Shown in pieces: positions 1-12,231 of a stretch of DNA of 64,000 nt. This stretch comes from Saccharum officinarum (taxonomy: Eukaryota; Streptophyta; Magnoliopsida; Poales; Poaceae). How positions within the stretch are numbered: the first letter of the stretch is position 1; each line of letters opens with the position of its first letter. Where the stretch lies: NCBI GenBank assembly GCA_020631735.1, contig CM036191.1, forward strand, positions 43,163,309 to 43,227,308. Direction: 5' to 3'. Position numbers and translations under genes: made by a program. The notes beneath the pieces were generated by a model. The model ran no database searches, had not been told where the DNA came from, and saw nothing but the letters and a program-made list of their open reading frames with translations.

Positions 1-685
1 TTCTATATGCTAAATGATAACATAAGAACTTAGCTCTAATTCATAAGCATAGCTATATTGATAAAATAAGAACAAGAACAAGATGAAGAACATAACATGA
101 ATCACAATGAAGAACATTATATTGATCATACCAAATATCTTCAAGATGTTCTTGATCTCCAAATACAAGCTTTGCCAAGCTCCTAATACTAAGAATAGTA
201 CAATGAATACAAGTGTGGAGGGAGAGAGGCTCTTGTGTGTAAATGAGGAGGCCTCTCCCATCTATTTATTGCAAAGCTATGGTCGGTTTCTCTGCATGTG
301 CCCATGTAACCATCATAGGGGAGACCACCAGGAAGCGCCACGTGGAAGGGCTAGCAAGGTGGTGCTACTAGGGGTGTGGGCACACCCTGGGTGCAGCCGC
401 ACCCAGGTGTGGCCTCCCCGTGACCGCCTTCCTCTGGTTGGTTGTTGCGTGGGCCTAGACCTCCCGTGCGCTAGTTTTCAGCCCACAGGTAGGTGGGCTT
501 CTCTCCTTGTTTCTCTTCTACGCTTTGTCAGAAAGCGTATTTTAGTCACCTTTTCGACCGTATTCGTGTATATGTCTTGTAAAATAGGTCAAAATGATAA
601 CATAAATGTGTATTTCATGCTTAGTTCTCCTCTTTTTGTGTCTTATTTGGTGGTTGAATTTGGTCGATAAGGACCGCCAACAACA
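1..685 (-). repeat. LTR-like terminal fragment of an unidentified element
   Basis: Reading the minus strand, a TGTTGTTGGCGG start lies at about 685, followed by a TATA-like AATAAATAG near 255-265 and a pyrimidine-rich leader. This is the usual order of an LTR: U3, TATA, start of R. The fragment runs off the left edge. Its inverted copy is at 31174-31851. No coding sequence is visible. The family was not recognised, and the LTR call is an inference from termini and promoter layout. Confidence 0.4.
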
Positions 686-945
686 GTGTCTTTCTTTTCC
701 CTCAAATTCACTCCTATTTTGTACTTCAATTTGAATTTTGATTCAAATATATTATTGAGGATATTGTCCTTGATACATTTCAATATTTTAAGTTGTACCT
801 CTACTTGTATTTTTCAATCTACTAAAAAATGAATCTTTATTGTTACAACTTGGATGCCCGACATCCTCCTACTCCTACGTGACCATCACCTCTGCAACCC
901 CTGACCTAAACAGGGTTTTGCGAATCAAGCCGAGCGCTGCTGCCG

Positions 946-3834
946 TGTCACACCTATTTTTTAGGAACAAATGGAATGCATAATCTTATGTGCGCCCAGA
1001 GATCAATCACACATAAGATGACAAATATAAATAGTATCATCACAAATGTTTATTACATAACGAATATTATCATAGAGTCTTCACATAATTAAGCGGAAAC
1101 ATAAGATATTCTTGTGGTAGCTAGCTCCATTGTACAGGCACGTCAACTGGTTGACCACAAGTCTAGTAATCTTCAGGAAAGTAGTAGTAATAATCACTAT
1201 TTGCACATTCGGGAGTCCATCCTGGGGTGGAGGAATGCAAGGGTGAGCACAAAAGCACTCAACAAGTGTAACATGGGGTTCATGAAGCTCAAATAGGGTA
1301 GATACTGGTTTGACTGCATGTAGCTTTTAGTTGATCATGTTTTAAACAATTAAGTAGCAACAAATAGGTGATGTTCCCATAATAAACACATGATCATGTA
1401 AAGAAAATAATGAATAGCAAAAACAAGTACATTAATAGTGATCTCTATTCCATAAGGGTCCAAGGCCGCTCGTGACCGTGAGCACGGCTGATATATCAGT
1501 TTTACACTCTGAGAGGTTGTACACTTTCACTATGAGTCGTGATCCCCAAAAGTCCGAGGTCATGACTCCCTATTGGACGGTTAAGTTTCACTATGAAGTT
1601 TTCAAAGGTTCGTCTAACAAGTTAGGGCCGCTAGGTTTCTGTTCCCTGTAAATGTAGAGCCCCCCTTTCGTATGGCACAATGACACGCAGCCTATACTCA
1701 TAAGGATAGAAACCGCACTACACCCGACCCGGAACACACCCCTCTTGCACCATAAAGGTAACCACCAACAAGCTAGAAAATATCCTCTTATATGACTAAA
1801 GCCAGAGCCATGTAGCCCTCATAGCTGTACTGTAAGTCCCGGATGTTCGCTTACAGATAAGTCCTTATGGAGAGGAATCTAGAGTAAACTCTAGCCCTCT
1901 TATTCCCTATTGCTAAAAATCATCTTTTAGTGTTATTGCATATATCATTAGTCAAATTACAAGATCATTGTTGATGTGAGCACTAGCAACTACATAATGC
2001 TATAACCATAGGATTCAAGTAACAAGATCAATACTAAGGCATCCTTAACAAGGAGACACATGCATAATGAATTAACTGAATTAAAGTGAATAGGTAACAA
2101 GGATAATCCCATACTATACTTGCCTTGATCTAGCTGATCTTGTTGATCCGGTTCGTAATAGTACTCTTGATCACCAACAAATTGCTCACCGTCTATTCTC
2201 GATTAACACACCAACAACAATCATCTAAGAGCAATCATACAAAGCAAACAAAGCTACGATTAGAATAGTACATCAACAGTAGCAAAATAAGATAAAAAGT
2301 TTGTAAAACAAATCTACATCTCACTAGGATCAAACAGACGCGAATTGCACGCAAATCGGAGCTAAAACGAAAAAGTTATGACTTAAACAAGCTTTTCTTT
2401 ATTAAAGTAATAGATTAAATCTAATCTCAAAATTTAAAAGTAGAGAACCTACTAAACAGTAGTACTAACATGTAGATTATAAAATTACGAACCCAACGCA
2501 ACTTGAACAGGTCAAATTGGAGTTAAAACAGAGAAGTTATGGCTAAAACAAAATCAGTGGCAATTTTGTAAATAGCTGAAAACGTAATTTATTCATAACC
2601 GAAATAAAATATGCTTTCAAATGAAGAAAACGAAATCTGCAAACATGTTTTGGACTGCAGGTTAGATTATAGAAAACCGAAGGGGCTCTTTTGCAAAAGT
2701 GGCAGCCGAACCGGTATCGGGCTTTCCTGGCCGTTAGATTTAAAACGCGCAGCTCGGATTAGACATAAGGGAGAGAGAGGGGAGCCGCCGCCCACCAACA
2801 GTGCTAGCACGGCGGCGAGCAATTGCTCACTGGAGTTGAGCAATGCGGCATTACAGTATGTAATTGGATGAACCAAAAGCACAGGGAGATAGAGAAGATG
2901 CCCGCGAACTCACCAAGGGCGAAAACGGGGTCGAAGACGTACGGAGGACGATGCGTGGCTTCCAATGGCGGCGGTGAGCTCCTGTACACGGCGGTGATGC
3001 TCAATTAGCTAACCAAAGCGAAAAGGAAGGAGAAGAAGGGACTCGGCGACTTCGGAGTAGCTTCACGAAATCCGTGGAAGGCTTACGGTGGCAGTCGAGT
3101 CGACGAACTCGTCAAACCGACCTTGAGCGGCGGCGGATACTTGAGTTGCGGTGGCTAGCTCGTCTCGAGGTGATGGCTTCGGGTTTAGGGTTGGGTAGAG
3201 AGGCGGCAGCACCCGCAGCTACTTATGAGGGGGCTAGGTGTGCGGTACAAGGCAAGCGGAGGGTCGAGGCGGCATCGGACTCCTTCGAGGTGTCCGGCTC
3301 GGTCACGCGCGGGAGGAAGAAGATGACGACGCCGACAAGCGAGCCCAGGGTGGCAGCGACACGGAGAGAGAGGAGAGAAGGGCGAGGCGGCTTCGGCCTC
3401 GGCCGGTTGGGCCGGCCCACTACGCGGCGCGTGGGCAGGAGAAGGCAACTAGGCTGCGGCTTTAGCTGGGCTGATGAACGACCGGTTGAGGAGGTCGAGC
3501 GGGCTAGCGGCTTGGGGAACGCAGGCCGAATGCAGAGGGGGCAGCAGCAGGCCTTCGGGCCAAAAGCTGAGAAGGGAGAAGATTTCCATTTTTTCCCTTT
3601 TTTAATATTTCAAATGCATTTTCAAATAATTTTTGAAACCCTTTTCTCTTGTAATAAAAATCAATCATCACAAATAAAAATATGGAGCGGCATATATGCA
3701 CAAGCATGTATCTAACCTTATAGTTGATTTTATTTATCGGAAATTATTATTTCTCTAGGTTAAAATGTTCATAGAATTGCGTAAATAAATTCAATTGTCC
3801 TATTTTTAAAATGATGCAAATTTTAGGGTGTTAC
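946..3834 (-). repeat. LTR of a Tekay/Del-type Ty3-gypsy element (left copy)
   Basis: On the minus strand the sequence after the pol stop codon has a purine-rich tract (GAGGGTAGAAT) followed directly by TGTAACACCC, the classic junction of polypurine tract and LTR in chromovirus-type gypsy elements. The right-hand boundary (3834) is therefore well placed. The other boundary, GGTGTGACA at 946, is tentative. The resulting length of about 2.9 kb fits the long LTRs of this clade. The matching inverted copy is 28030-30913. Confidence 0.75.
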
Positions 3835-3878
3835 AATTCTACCCTCTTAAAATGAATCTCGTCCCGAGATTCGGACGA

Positions 3879-5095
3879 TGCTTACTCAAACAACTGTGGA
3901 TACGCTTTTCTTAAATCTTCCTCTCTTTTCCATGTAGGCTCTGCTTCCGAATATCGACTCCACTGAACTTTACACATCTTTATAACTCGGCTCCTAATAA
4001 CTCTTTCCGCTGTCTCTAAGATCTTTACTGGATACTCCTCATAAGTGAGATTTTCCTTAACAGTGAGTTCCTCTAGCGGTATTTGTTCTTTCGGCACACG
4101 CAAACATTTCTTTAACTGAGACACATGGAACACATCACGCACACCTGCTAAGCTCTCACGCAATTCCAATTGATATGCCACTTCACCACGCCTCTCTAAG
4201 ATCTTAGAAGGACCGACATACCTCGGTGCTAACTTTCCTTTCTAGTTAAACCTTTTCACACCTCTCATTGGTGATACTTTTAAGTAGACATAATCTACTA
4301 CTTCAAAAGTCAATTCTCTCCGTCGAGTATCAGCATAACTTTTCTGTCGTGACTGAGCTGCTTTTAAATTGTTTCTAATCAGTCTTACTTGTTTCTCAGC
4401 ATTCTTAAGCACATCGGGACCGAACACTTGACTTTCTCCTGTCTGATTCCAGAACAACGGAGTTCTACACTTCCTACCATACAAAGCTTCAAAAGATGCC
4501 ATCTGTAGACTTTTCTGATAACTATTATTGTAGGAAAACTCTGCATATGGCAAACTCTTATCCCAACTAGTACCATACTATAAAGCACAAGCTCTCAACA
4601 TATCTTCCAATATCTGATTAATCCTTTTAGTCTGCCCATCCGTCTGAGGATGATATGCTGTGCTAAAATTCAGCTTAGTCCCTAATGACTCTTGAACTTT
4701 CTGCCAGTAATATGATGTGAATTGAGTGCCTTGATCTGACACTATCTTCTTTGGAACTCCGTGCAAACTTACTATGCTTTCCAAATACAGTTCCGCCAAC
4801 TTTGCACTGTAATATATTGTTCTGACCGGTATAAAGTGAGCAACTTTAGTCAGACGATCCACTATGACCCATATTGAATCAAAACCTCTCTGAGTGCGTG
4901 GTAACCCTACTATAAAATCCATACCAACTGCTTCCCACTTCCACTCAGGTATCTGCATCGGTTGCAACAATCTTGCAGGCCTCTGATGTTCAGCTTTAAC
5001 CCTCTGACACGTATCACATAGTGCAACATACTCTGCAACATCTCTTTTCAAACCATACCACCAATACTTCTCTTTCAAATCCATAATACTTCTTT
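3879..5095 (-). pseudogene. Tekay-type gypsy pol remnant: integrase core and chromodomain
   Basis: Minus-strand coding remnant, from 5095 down to the stop at 3882. It starts inside the integrase zinc-binding domain (CDTCQRVKAEHQRP retained, the upstream His pair not seen). It continues through the catalytic core (MDFIVGLPRT, the second Asp at SDQGTQFTS, HPQTDGQ) and ends with a chromodomain (KVQWSRYSEAEPTWKREED). The chromodomain places it among the chromoviruses, and the LTR style suggests the Tekay/Del clade. Reverse transcriptase, RNase H, protease and gag are absent, so the element is truncated near 5.1 kb. Two in-frame TAG codons lie after RACAL (about 4578) and after KRFN (about 4242). 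Both are also present in the inverted copy at 27042-27983. Non-functional; it could move only with enzymes from other copies. Confidence 0.85.
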
Positions 5096-6604
5096 CATCG
5101 CCAAAAAAAACTTAGATGGCTGACACCTTCTGTTTCAATGATTAATATGGTACTAAATTTATTAGTTGTTCCTTTTAGTCTATAAAGATGTATTTTATAG
5201 CACTCTGGCAAAATGTAAAGATATTAGATGGATAAATAAATAGTAGGCAATATTTGATATGAAGCCTTCCAAATAATCTTGACCTTTATACTATCATTAA
5301 AAAATAAAAAGTACAGATATTTCTTCTTTTCTTTTAGTTGTATATATAAGAAAAAGCTTTGGAGTGACCTTGTGCATTAGATTGTTAACAACCAATGATA
5401 TTGCTTTGTCCTAATTTAGTATCTATATTTGGGATTAATATGGACCAGTGCATGACCATAACAATCAACAATATAGATCTTTACCTAATCTCTGTGTAAT
5501 ATCTGATATGAATGTTTAATTTAAAGTCACCCATTTATGTTGATACAACCAAATGTGTTGGTCCTTCCCTTTTGACCAGACAATATGGTCATCTATAGCC
5601 GTTGAGACCCGTAGCTTACATTACTGATGAAAAAATAATTTCAAGGGACATCGTATTTCATTTATAGAGGTGGGTCTTATGGAGGATCACCTCTAGAAAT
5701 CATCTAGTGCGCAAATGGGCAAATAATTTATAGTGGTGGGCCAGTTAAGAGAACAAGCTCTAAAAAATAAGGCTATTTTTAGAGGTGGCTCTCTAAAGAG
5801 GTCCCCAGGCCCAAACCCATGTAACAAACCCTAAATACAAAACTTAGTCTCCCTTCCCTCTCATTCAATGATGTGCCTCTTCCAATGCCCCTCCGCCGCA
5901 CCTGTCTCACTGTGACCCATCATTCTCCTTCGAAGAACCAGCTACTTCTACCGTCTCTATTGGCACAACGCATGAGACCATCCTCAAGCGTGCGCTACTC
6001 ATCTCCATGGCCACCTTTGCACTTCGCCTCCTCTATATTGCCTTTCTCGCAATCTCGCTATTCAATGCAAATATGCTAGCTAGGTGATGTACCTAACAGC
6101 CGCCATCAAGCCCACCATCACTATGAGGACCTGGCGCTAGGGGTGTGCATAGTTAATCAAATATGAGGAACCGAATGGATCTAATCGAGACCGAACCTGA
6201 AATAACAGATACTGGTTTTTTGTTCTTAATTGTGTCCCAAGAAGTATCTAACCAAATTAACTCTGGTTAACACCATCTTCTCCATCATGTAACCAAAAAC
6301 AGAGGAAACCGAAATATACATAAACTACTATAAAAACGGCCATTTTTATTTTCAGAGGTGGTACTTTTTTTTTGCGTGTCTCTGTAAGCAATTATAGGAG
6401 ACATAAGAATTTAAAGGATACTTAAAAAATATACCTGCCTCTGAAAATGGATTTTCAAAGGCGCGCATCTTAAACAGGCTGCCTCTGTAAACATTGGATT
6501 GTTACATATAGATTCTCTTCTTTTTTAAAAAACAATACGACATTTGCTTCTTTCTTCCAGGGAACCGGTACTCTTTAATTTTTATATCAATTTACAATGA
6601 GATA
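5096..6604. repeat. AT-rich intergenic DNA with degenerate CACTA-like repeats
   Basis: No gene is recognised. Two blocks (about 5660-5800 and 6345-6490) contain repeated AGAGGTGG / CACCTCT words in both orientations, for example at 5667, 5690 and 5780, and related CAGAGGTGG / CCTCTGAAAA words at 6353, 6437 and 6481. Such clustered inverted words are typical of subterminal regions of small grass CACTA derivatives. No clean CACTA termini or target-site duplication were found, so this is only suggestive. A short ORF at 5873-6079 has no recognisable homology. Confidence 0.3.
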
Positions 6605-6606
6605 TA

Positions 6607-6755
6607 CTTCCTCTGTTCTAAATTATAAGTTGCTTAACTTTTTTGGTACATCACTTTTGCTATGTATATAGATATAATATATGTCTAGATACATAGAAAA
6701 ATCTACGTACCAAATAAGTCAGAGCGACTTATAATTTAGAACAGAAAGGTTTTAG
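6607..6755. mobile_element. Stowaway-type MITE
   Basis: Inverted ends CTTCCTCTGTTCTAAATTAT and ATAATTTAGAACAGAAAGG flank an AT-rich core with a TA dinucleotide outside, the classic Stowaway (Tc1/mariner) layout of about 150 bp. It has no coding capacity. It abuts a second, related MITE. Confidence 0.7.
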
Positions 6756-6757
6756 TA

Positions 6758-6901
6758 CTTCTTCCATTTCAAATTCTAAGACGTTTTGGTTTTCTAGATA
6801 CATAGTTCTTGCTATGCACTTAAATAGCCACTATATAGATATATAGTTGAAGCAATGTATCTAGAAAAGTCAAAACATTTAATAATTTGGAACTGAGAAA
6901 G
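6758..6901. mobile_element. Second Stowaway-type MITE, directly adjacent
   Basis: Ends CTTCTTCCATTTCAAATTCT and AATTTGGAACTGAGAAAG are imperfect inverted repeats, with TA at both borders. It lies head to tail with the preceding MITE, sharing the intervening GTA. Length is about 145 bp and there are no ORFs. Confidence 0.65.
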
Positions 6902-7284
6902 TATTAATTTATCAATGTGTTTGCAATGGTGTCTCTACTGACCTGATTTCGTTTATTAACAAATCTATTATGAGTGTTCAAACTTGACTCTATGGATTTA
7001 CTGAAAACGGATCAAAGGTGTCAAGTATACATGCATGTCAGTACTGACTTCAAAGGATACTAACAAATTGTAGAGATCATTTCCCGGAAATTTCTATGAG
7101 GACGACGTACATATACATACACAGATTTGCCATTGTCAGGATGATGCCATTGCCCTTAACCATGGATCCATCGGTGGCTACAAAGACACAATCCTCGCAA
7201 CTCTTGTCAGCCCCAGCCACCTACAAAAAGAGACGACTCCATGGTCTAACCATGGTCTCGTACTTGTTGTCAACTCATAATTCC

Positions 7285-7868
7285 ATGGCCACCAACACAA
7301 ACAATGGTGGTGCAAGCCACAATCACCTGTCATCGTCGCAGGACGGCAGTCCGTACCGGCACACGTACTACTCGAGCCAGCAGGATTCCGGCCAGACAGA
7401 CGACGTGGACGGCAATAAGGTAGTGCTGCCCATAGTGTTCGCCATCTTCGCCGTCATCATCTGGGTCCTCTGCACCAGAGGCGTTGTCCGGACGGACACG
7501 GAGGAGCAGGAGGCGGCCGGAGGCGGGGCGACAACACTACTGTGCGTCAGCTGCAGAGCAACGAAGCCGGCGACAGCTGGGTCGACAGGGCACCGTCATC
7601 GACGGTGGCTGGCGCCGCCGCTGTGGAGATGGCGCCGCCCGTGCGGGCGGCCGAGCCACCGCTGGTGTGCACGTACAGGAAGGCGGACGGGTGGCCGGAG
7701 GGCTCGTGCGGGGTGTGCCTGGCGGACCTGGACGACGGCGAGGCCGTGAGGGTGCTGCCGGCGTGCATGCACTACTTCCACGCCGCCTGCGTCGGTGAGT
7801 GGCTGTGCGCGCACGCCACCTGCCCACTCTGCCGCGCACTGATCGTCGCTCCCGCCGACGCCAGCTAG
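7285..7868 (+). pseudogene. ATL-type RING-H2 E3 ubiquitin ligase, copy 1 (frameshifted)
   Basis: Encodes a short polar N-terminus, one transmembrane segment (VVLPIVFAIFAVIIWVL) and, in another frame from about 7542, a complete C3H2C3 RING-H2 finger. The zinc ligands are CGVC, CMHYFH, C and CPLC, with the GEWL/HATCPLC signature of Arabidopsis Toxicos en Levadura (ATL) ligases. These are membrane-anchored E3 enzymes that recruit E2-ubiquitin. The TM part and the RING are out of frame with each other: frame changes between about 7525 and 7545, where copy 2 keeps one frame through LESNEAAGG. The chosen start ATG (7285) puts the TM segment near the N-terminus as in the family; in-frame ATGs exist back to 7096. 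No intron is visible, as is usual for ATLs. If the frameshift is a sequencing error the gene could be intact, because its RING ligands are all present. Confidence 0.75.
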
Positions 7869-9278
7869 GCCTGTGGTGCCGTGGTGGTGGTAATCAACTC
7901 CGTGCATCCAAGCTTGCAGCTGCTCAACATTTCTCTTAATAGGTCCATTTAGGAATTGGTCATGTATACGGTAAAAGTTAGCAGACGGTATATTCGGAAT
8001 TTCCAGCCTCAGAACGGAAGCTGTTCCATATCGATTTTGACTCAACAAGTGCTAAGATATATCTCCCTCTATCAGAAAAGTGCTTCTTAACCCTATCTAT
8101 GCATCCTAATTAAACGGCTTTGTAGGAATTCCATCAATTTCTTTAGAAAAATTGAGATCCTTAATAAAAATATAAAGTTTGGTATCCTCTTGAACTCGTA
8201 AGAGCATCTCCAGAGGTTTAGTATAGTTAGTTTAAAAAAGAAGAAGTTTAGTATAGTTTACTTGCTAAACTAATAGATCTAGCAAGTTAATAGAAGAAAT
8301 AGCAATCATAAATTGTCCTTCTCCGTCAATGTCTTATAATAGTTTCCTAAACAATTTTGCATTGGGAACCCCGAACTATTTCTAACCAACCAAACCATTT
8401 TTTGAGTGTTTGGTTGCATTTGGCGGTGTTGGGGTAGTGGCCGAAATCGAAAGAAAATTGAATTAGGCTCCCGTTCACCCCCATCTAGTCATCTTGCTTG
8501 TTTCTTCACCTCACCTATGCTTTGGCATGAGACAGACGAGAGGATATTTTTAACCTTCATCCTAGCCTTCCCTCCCACGGGAAGTCGAATCCAGGACCTG
8601 ATGAGTGCTACCAGAGCCTCCTAACTAGTGCAGCTAGGATCCTGATCGCGAATTAAATTCCTAAAAAACTACAGAAAGAAACTATGCATAAATGACGGAT
8701 GTCTTATCTATGTTTCATTTCATTTATATGATGTGGAAGTCTTGTAAACAATGCCATAAAACTGTCTGTTGAGATTAACCTCATAATTCATATTCCAAGA
8801 CATCATTTTTATTGATATGCCACCTGATTAAATAGCAATGAAACTCTCATCGGGACCGGCCTTACAAAGGTTCGTGCGATGGCACCACTACCACGTTGTT
8901 TTTAAGCTCAGAAACTCAAAGCCCTCGTGCACCCATTTTCTCACTGTAATCGTCAAACTCTATCTCTAAGAGGGGTCTAGTTGGATTGTTGTCTCGGCTT
9001 GTTAATGAAAATGTCTTGGGTGCTGGTAGTGTTACTTTAACACTATCTTAGTAATTAGTAGGACAATAGATTGTCACCTTTTTATTTTTAACACAATGTG
9101 ATACTTTTTTCTTCGAGGCAACCTTTATTTAATTATCACTGCTTTGCACTGAGAGATCAGAGAAGTAACAATAAAGATTGTATATTAGTAGTATTTGTCA
9201 ACGTGTTTGCAATTGTGCCGTAATGGTCAAACTTGACAGCACGGTTTGCAATGTAAGTACTATCTTTAACCAATTATA
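7869..9278. other. Intergenic spacer inside the duplication
   Basis: From 7869 to about 8405 this is the duplicated 3' flank of the RING gene. From about 8406 to 9278 I see no gene. A minus-strand stretch around 8560-8640 has weak resemblance to the tRNA-like head of grass SINEs (GGATTCGAC as a possible B box), but no A box, tail or target-site duplication that I can defend. Confidence 0.4.
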
Positions 9279-9521
9279 GGGTGTGTTCACTTCGCGAAAA
9301 GTAGGTGAAAAGTTACTGTAGTATCTTTCGTTGTTATTTGGTAAAATTTGTCTAATCATGAACTAACTAGGCTCAAAAGATTCGTCCCAACATTTACAGA
9401 CAAACTATGCAACTAGTTATCTTTTTTACCTACATTTAATGCTCCATACATGCGTCGAATGATTCGATGTGATAGGTGGAAAAGGAAATATTTTGGGTTG
9501 GGATGGGAAGTGAACAAGGCC
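9279..9521. mobile_element. Short inverted-repeat MITE
   Basis: Ends GGGTGTGTTCACTTC and GAAGTGAACAAGGCC are imperfect inverted repeats about 240 bp apart. The core holds the AACTAGGCTCAAAAGATTCG block common in grass MITEs with this type of terminus. The target-site duplication is not clear, so hAT and Tourist affiliation cannot be separated. Confidence 0.6.
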
Positions 9522-9789
9522 ACAGTAACGCATCGGTGGCATCATTTCCCAGGAATTTCAATGATGACGTACGTACATGGTTTTAAATTGGGGGCTATAG
9601 ATCCGTCGATGATGACGTAAATACAAGGTTCGTATGCAGATTGCCATCATCATCGTGACGTCACCACCCATTGGCCGCCATGGATCCATCGATAGCCACA
9701 ACGGCACACAATCCTCGCAACTGTCGTCAACCCCAGCCACCTACAAAAAAGAAACCTTGATCCTGTAGTCAACTCAGTCATAATAAGGT

Positions 9790-10369
9790 TACTGAACACG
9801 GTGATAATAAGCAAAGGACCACCTGCCTTAGTTGCAGGACGGCCGTCCGTACCGGCAGACGTTCTGCTACAGCCAGAATTCCGGCCAGGAGCACCACAGG
9901 AACCAGAATATGTTCCTCATAATGTTGGTTGCCGTCGTGGCCATCATCTTGCTGCTCAGGTTCCTCTACTACGACTGCCGGACGACGGACGCGGAGGAGC
10001 AGGAGGCCGGAGGTGGTGGGGACACACTGGGCCAGCCGCAGCAGCAGCTGGAGAGCAACGAAGCCGCCGGCGGCTCGGTCGACAGGCACCGGCATCGACG
10101 GTAGCGGGCTCAGACGTGGAGATGGCGCCGCCGGTGCAGACGGCCGACGTGCCACCGCTGGTGTGCATGTACCGGAAGGCAGACGGGTGGCGGCGGGAGG
10201 GCTCGTGCGGGGTGTGCCGGCAGACCTGGACGACGGCGAGGCCGTCAGGGTCCTGCCGGCGTGCATGCACTACTTCCACGCCGCCTGCATCGGCGAGTGG
10301 CTGCGCGCGCACGCTACCTGCCCGCTCTGCTGCGCTCCGCTGATCGCTTCCGCCGACACCACCACCTAG
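9790..10369 (+). pseudogene. ATL-type RING-H2 E3 ligase, copy 2 (multiply frameshifted)
   Basis: Tandem paralogue of the gene at 7285. A transmembrane segment ([19 protein letters not shown], about 9910-9966) is followed by a RING-H2 region split over three frames. EGSCGVC is read in one frame. A one-base loss at about 10217 moves [21 protein letters not shown] and the C-terminal ligands into another. An earlier lesion near 10087-10100 puts a stop after DRHRHRR. The start ATG of copy 1 is replaced here (AAGGTTACTG instead of a start codon near 9787), leaving only a later ATG at 9832. The residue after the last CPLC is Cys instead of Arg. Three independent lesions make this a pseudogene with little doubt. 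Confidence 0.8.
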
Positions 10370-10537
10370 GCCTGTGGTGCCGTGGCGGTAATCGATCAAC
10401 TCCTTGCATGGATACTTCCAGTTGCTCAACATTTCTCTTAATACGTACATTTAGGAATTGGTCATGTACACGGTAAAAAGTTAGCAGACGGTTTATTCGA
10501 AATTTTCAGCTTGAGAACCGAAGCTATTCCATATTGA

Positions 10538-11785
10538 TTTCAGAAACGCTTGGTTGAGGGCATCTGAACGAAAGGATGGGCCTACCCGTGTGGCATGATG
10601 ACCAAGAAAAAATAGGGCAACGTGTTACAGTCACAATACATGTACCGGTCCTTTTCGCGGGTGAGCGCATGAGAGCACATGCAACCACTTTGCTTGGCGT
10701 GGGGTGCACCCAAAGCATATAATAATCTTGGCCTGGAGCACAGCAAGAGGTCCACCCGCCTCCGTCTCCATGTGTTGTGCTGACAGTGCTGTGTATATGC
10801 AAATGCAGTGGCGCCATGCGGCATGTGGGGCCCTTCTGTGTGTGGTGACAAGAGAAAATGACTGGCATTGGGAGTTTGTGAGGGGAGTGTGGGGCCCATA
10901 TCTTCATGTGTCATTTGCTACTCTTATGATAGGTGATCGTGGGCATCGAGCTCCACACTGGCGTATGCGTTCCACGTGTATGTTTTATTTGGATATTGCA
11001 TATGTTATAATGGTTATACATGTATATTGCAAGTGTATCTTCCAAATATTTCAGATATTTCATCTGGATGTTGCTTATGTTGCAGTAGCAATATGTGTAT
11101 GTTGCAAGCGTATGTTTTAGCTGTTTTAGAAGTATGTTGCAAGTGTATTTTCTAGATGTTGCATATATTGCAGTGGCTGTACACATATGTTGCACGGGTA
11201 TGTTCTAAATGTTTCACATGTTTTAGACATATGTTGCAGTAAGTGCTTCTTGTTTCATGTATTTTCATTGGCAAGCACGGAACGAGTGCAGGCGGAGATG
11301 GTCCCTACGTGCATGGGCACCAGCATGCATAGCAGCAACATGCATACTTAGGCGCATGCAGCAACATGCGTAGCATCACGAGGTATGCGTAGGCGCACAG
11401 CCGCAGACGCAGACATGCAATTGTGCAGTAGCAGGCACAGGCGGGAGCGTGCAGCAGGCCGCAGGCGGGGCATGTTGCAGTAGCATGCATACTGTCTACT
11501 ACTCCTATACTTACTAGATATACACAATCTCTCTAATTGCCAAACCACTTTATTTGGCTTGGTGCTGCATGTCAAAAATGCAATGACTTCACTAAGCCTT
11601 CCCATGGAGCGTGCCCGGTCCATCCCAGAGGCAGGACAACATTGGTAGGCGCATAGCAGCAGCAGGCATAGGCGATCGCGCGCAGCAGGCGGAGCAACAG
11701 CAGCATGCACAGTAGGCAGTATAGGCACGGGCATCCGGACGGGGGCTAGCATAAAGACATCCGGGCGCTAGCCACGCCCTATCGA
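10538..11785. mobile_element. Unclassified insertion in the duplicated RING flank
   Basis: Comparison with copy 1 (TTCCATATCGATTTTGACT near 8022) shows that copy 2 is interrupted here. Related words TATTGATTT and TATCGATTT stand at the two junctions, suggesting a target-site duplication of about 9 bp, the size made by Mutator-like elements. The interior has diverged repeats of TTGCATATGTTGCAGT / TTGCAAGTGTAT words (about 10990-11240) and a GC-rich right end with GGGCGCTAGCCACGCC. No terminal inverted repeat or transposase is seen, so the class stays open. Confidence 0.5.
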
Positions 11786-12231
11786 TTTTGACTGCAAGTA
11801 AGCAATCTTAGAGTATCTACAAGAGTTTAGTAAAACAACTCCCTATTTTGATATTTTAGCAAAAAGGAAAAAGTGTCCTCCAACATTTTGGTAAAAGAGC
11901 TCTTTAATAAAAATAATAAATTTTGCAAATATCCTATTCAACTCATAAGGGCATCTCCAGAAGTTCGGTATAGTTTCCTTGCTAAAATAATAGATCTAGC
12001 AAGTTAACAGAATAAATAGCAAACCTTAAATTTTGTCCTTATCCAACAATCTCCTATAACAGTTTCCTAAATAATTTTGCATTGTGAACCGTGAACTATT
12101 TCGAACTAACCAAATCAGTTTTAATAGTTTCTTTGTCTCTTTCAGGTTGCCACCATGGTTTTAGTGTTGATGTCGTATTTTTATTTCACAAGCTCAATAT
12201 GTTTGTTAGGTGTCGTGCACTACAGGAAACC

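Larger units (their letters stand above)
7050..12125 (+). other. Tandem segmental duplication carrying two RING-H2 genes
   Basis: The unit around 7050-8405 recurs at about 9530-12125. Shared landmarks: the ATCATTTCCC leader (7078 and 9541), the RING genes, the 3' flank CTAGGCCTGTGGTGCCGTGG (7865 and 10366), TTAGGAATTGGTCATGTA (7949 and 10450), and the distal GCATCTCCAGA...AGATCTAGCAAGTTAA (8210 and 11950). The second unit is longer because about 1.25 kb is inserted at 10538-11785. The similarity stops near 8400 and 12120. The duplication is therefore larger than the genes and old enough for visible divergence. Confidence 0.8.

Noticed and set aside
8406..8660. SINE on the minus strand
   Set aside because: Only a weak B-box-like word; no A box, no tail and no target-site duplication.
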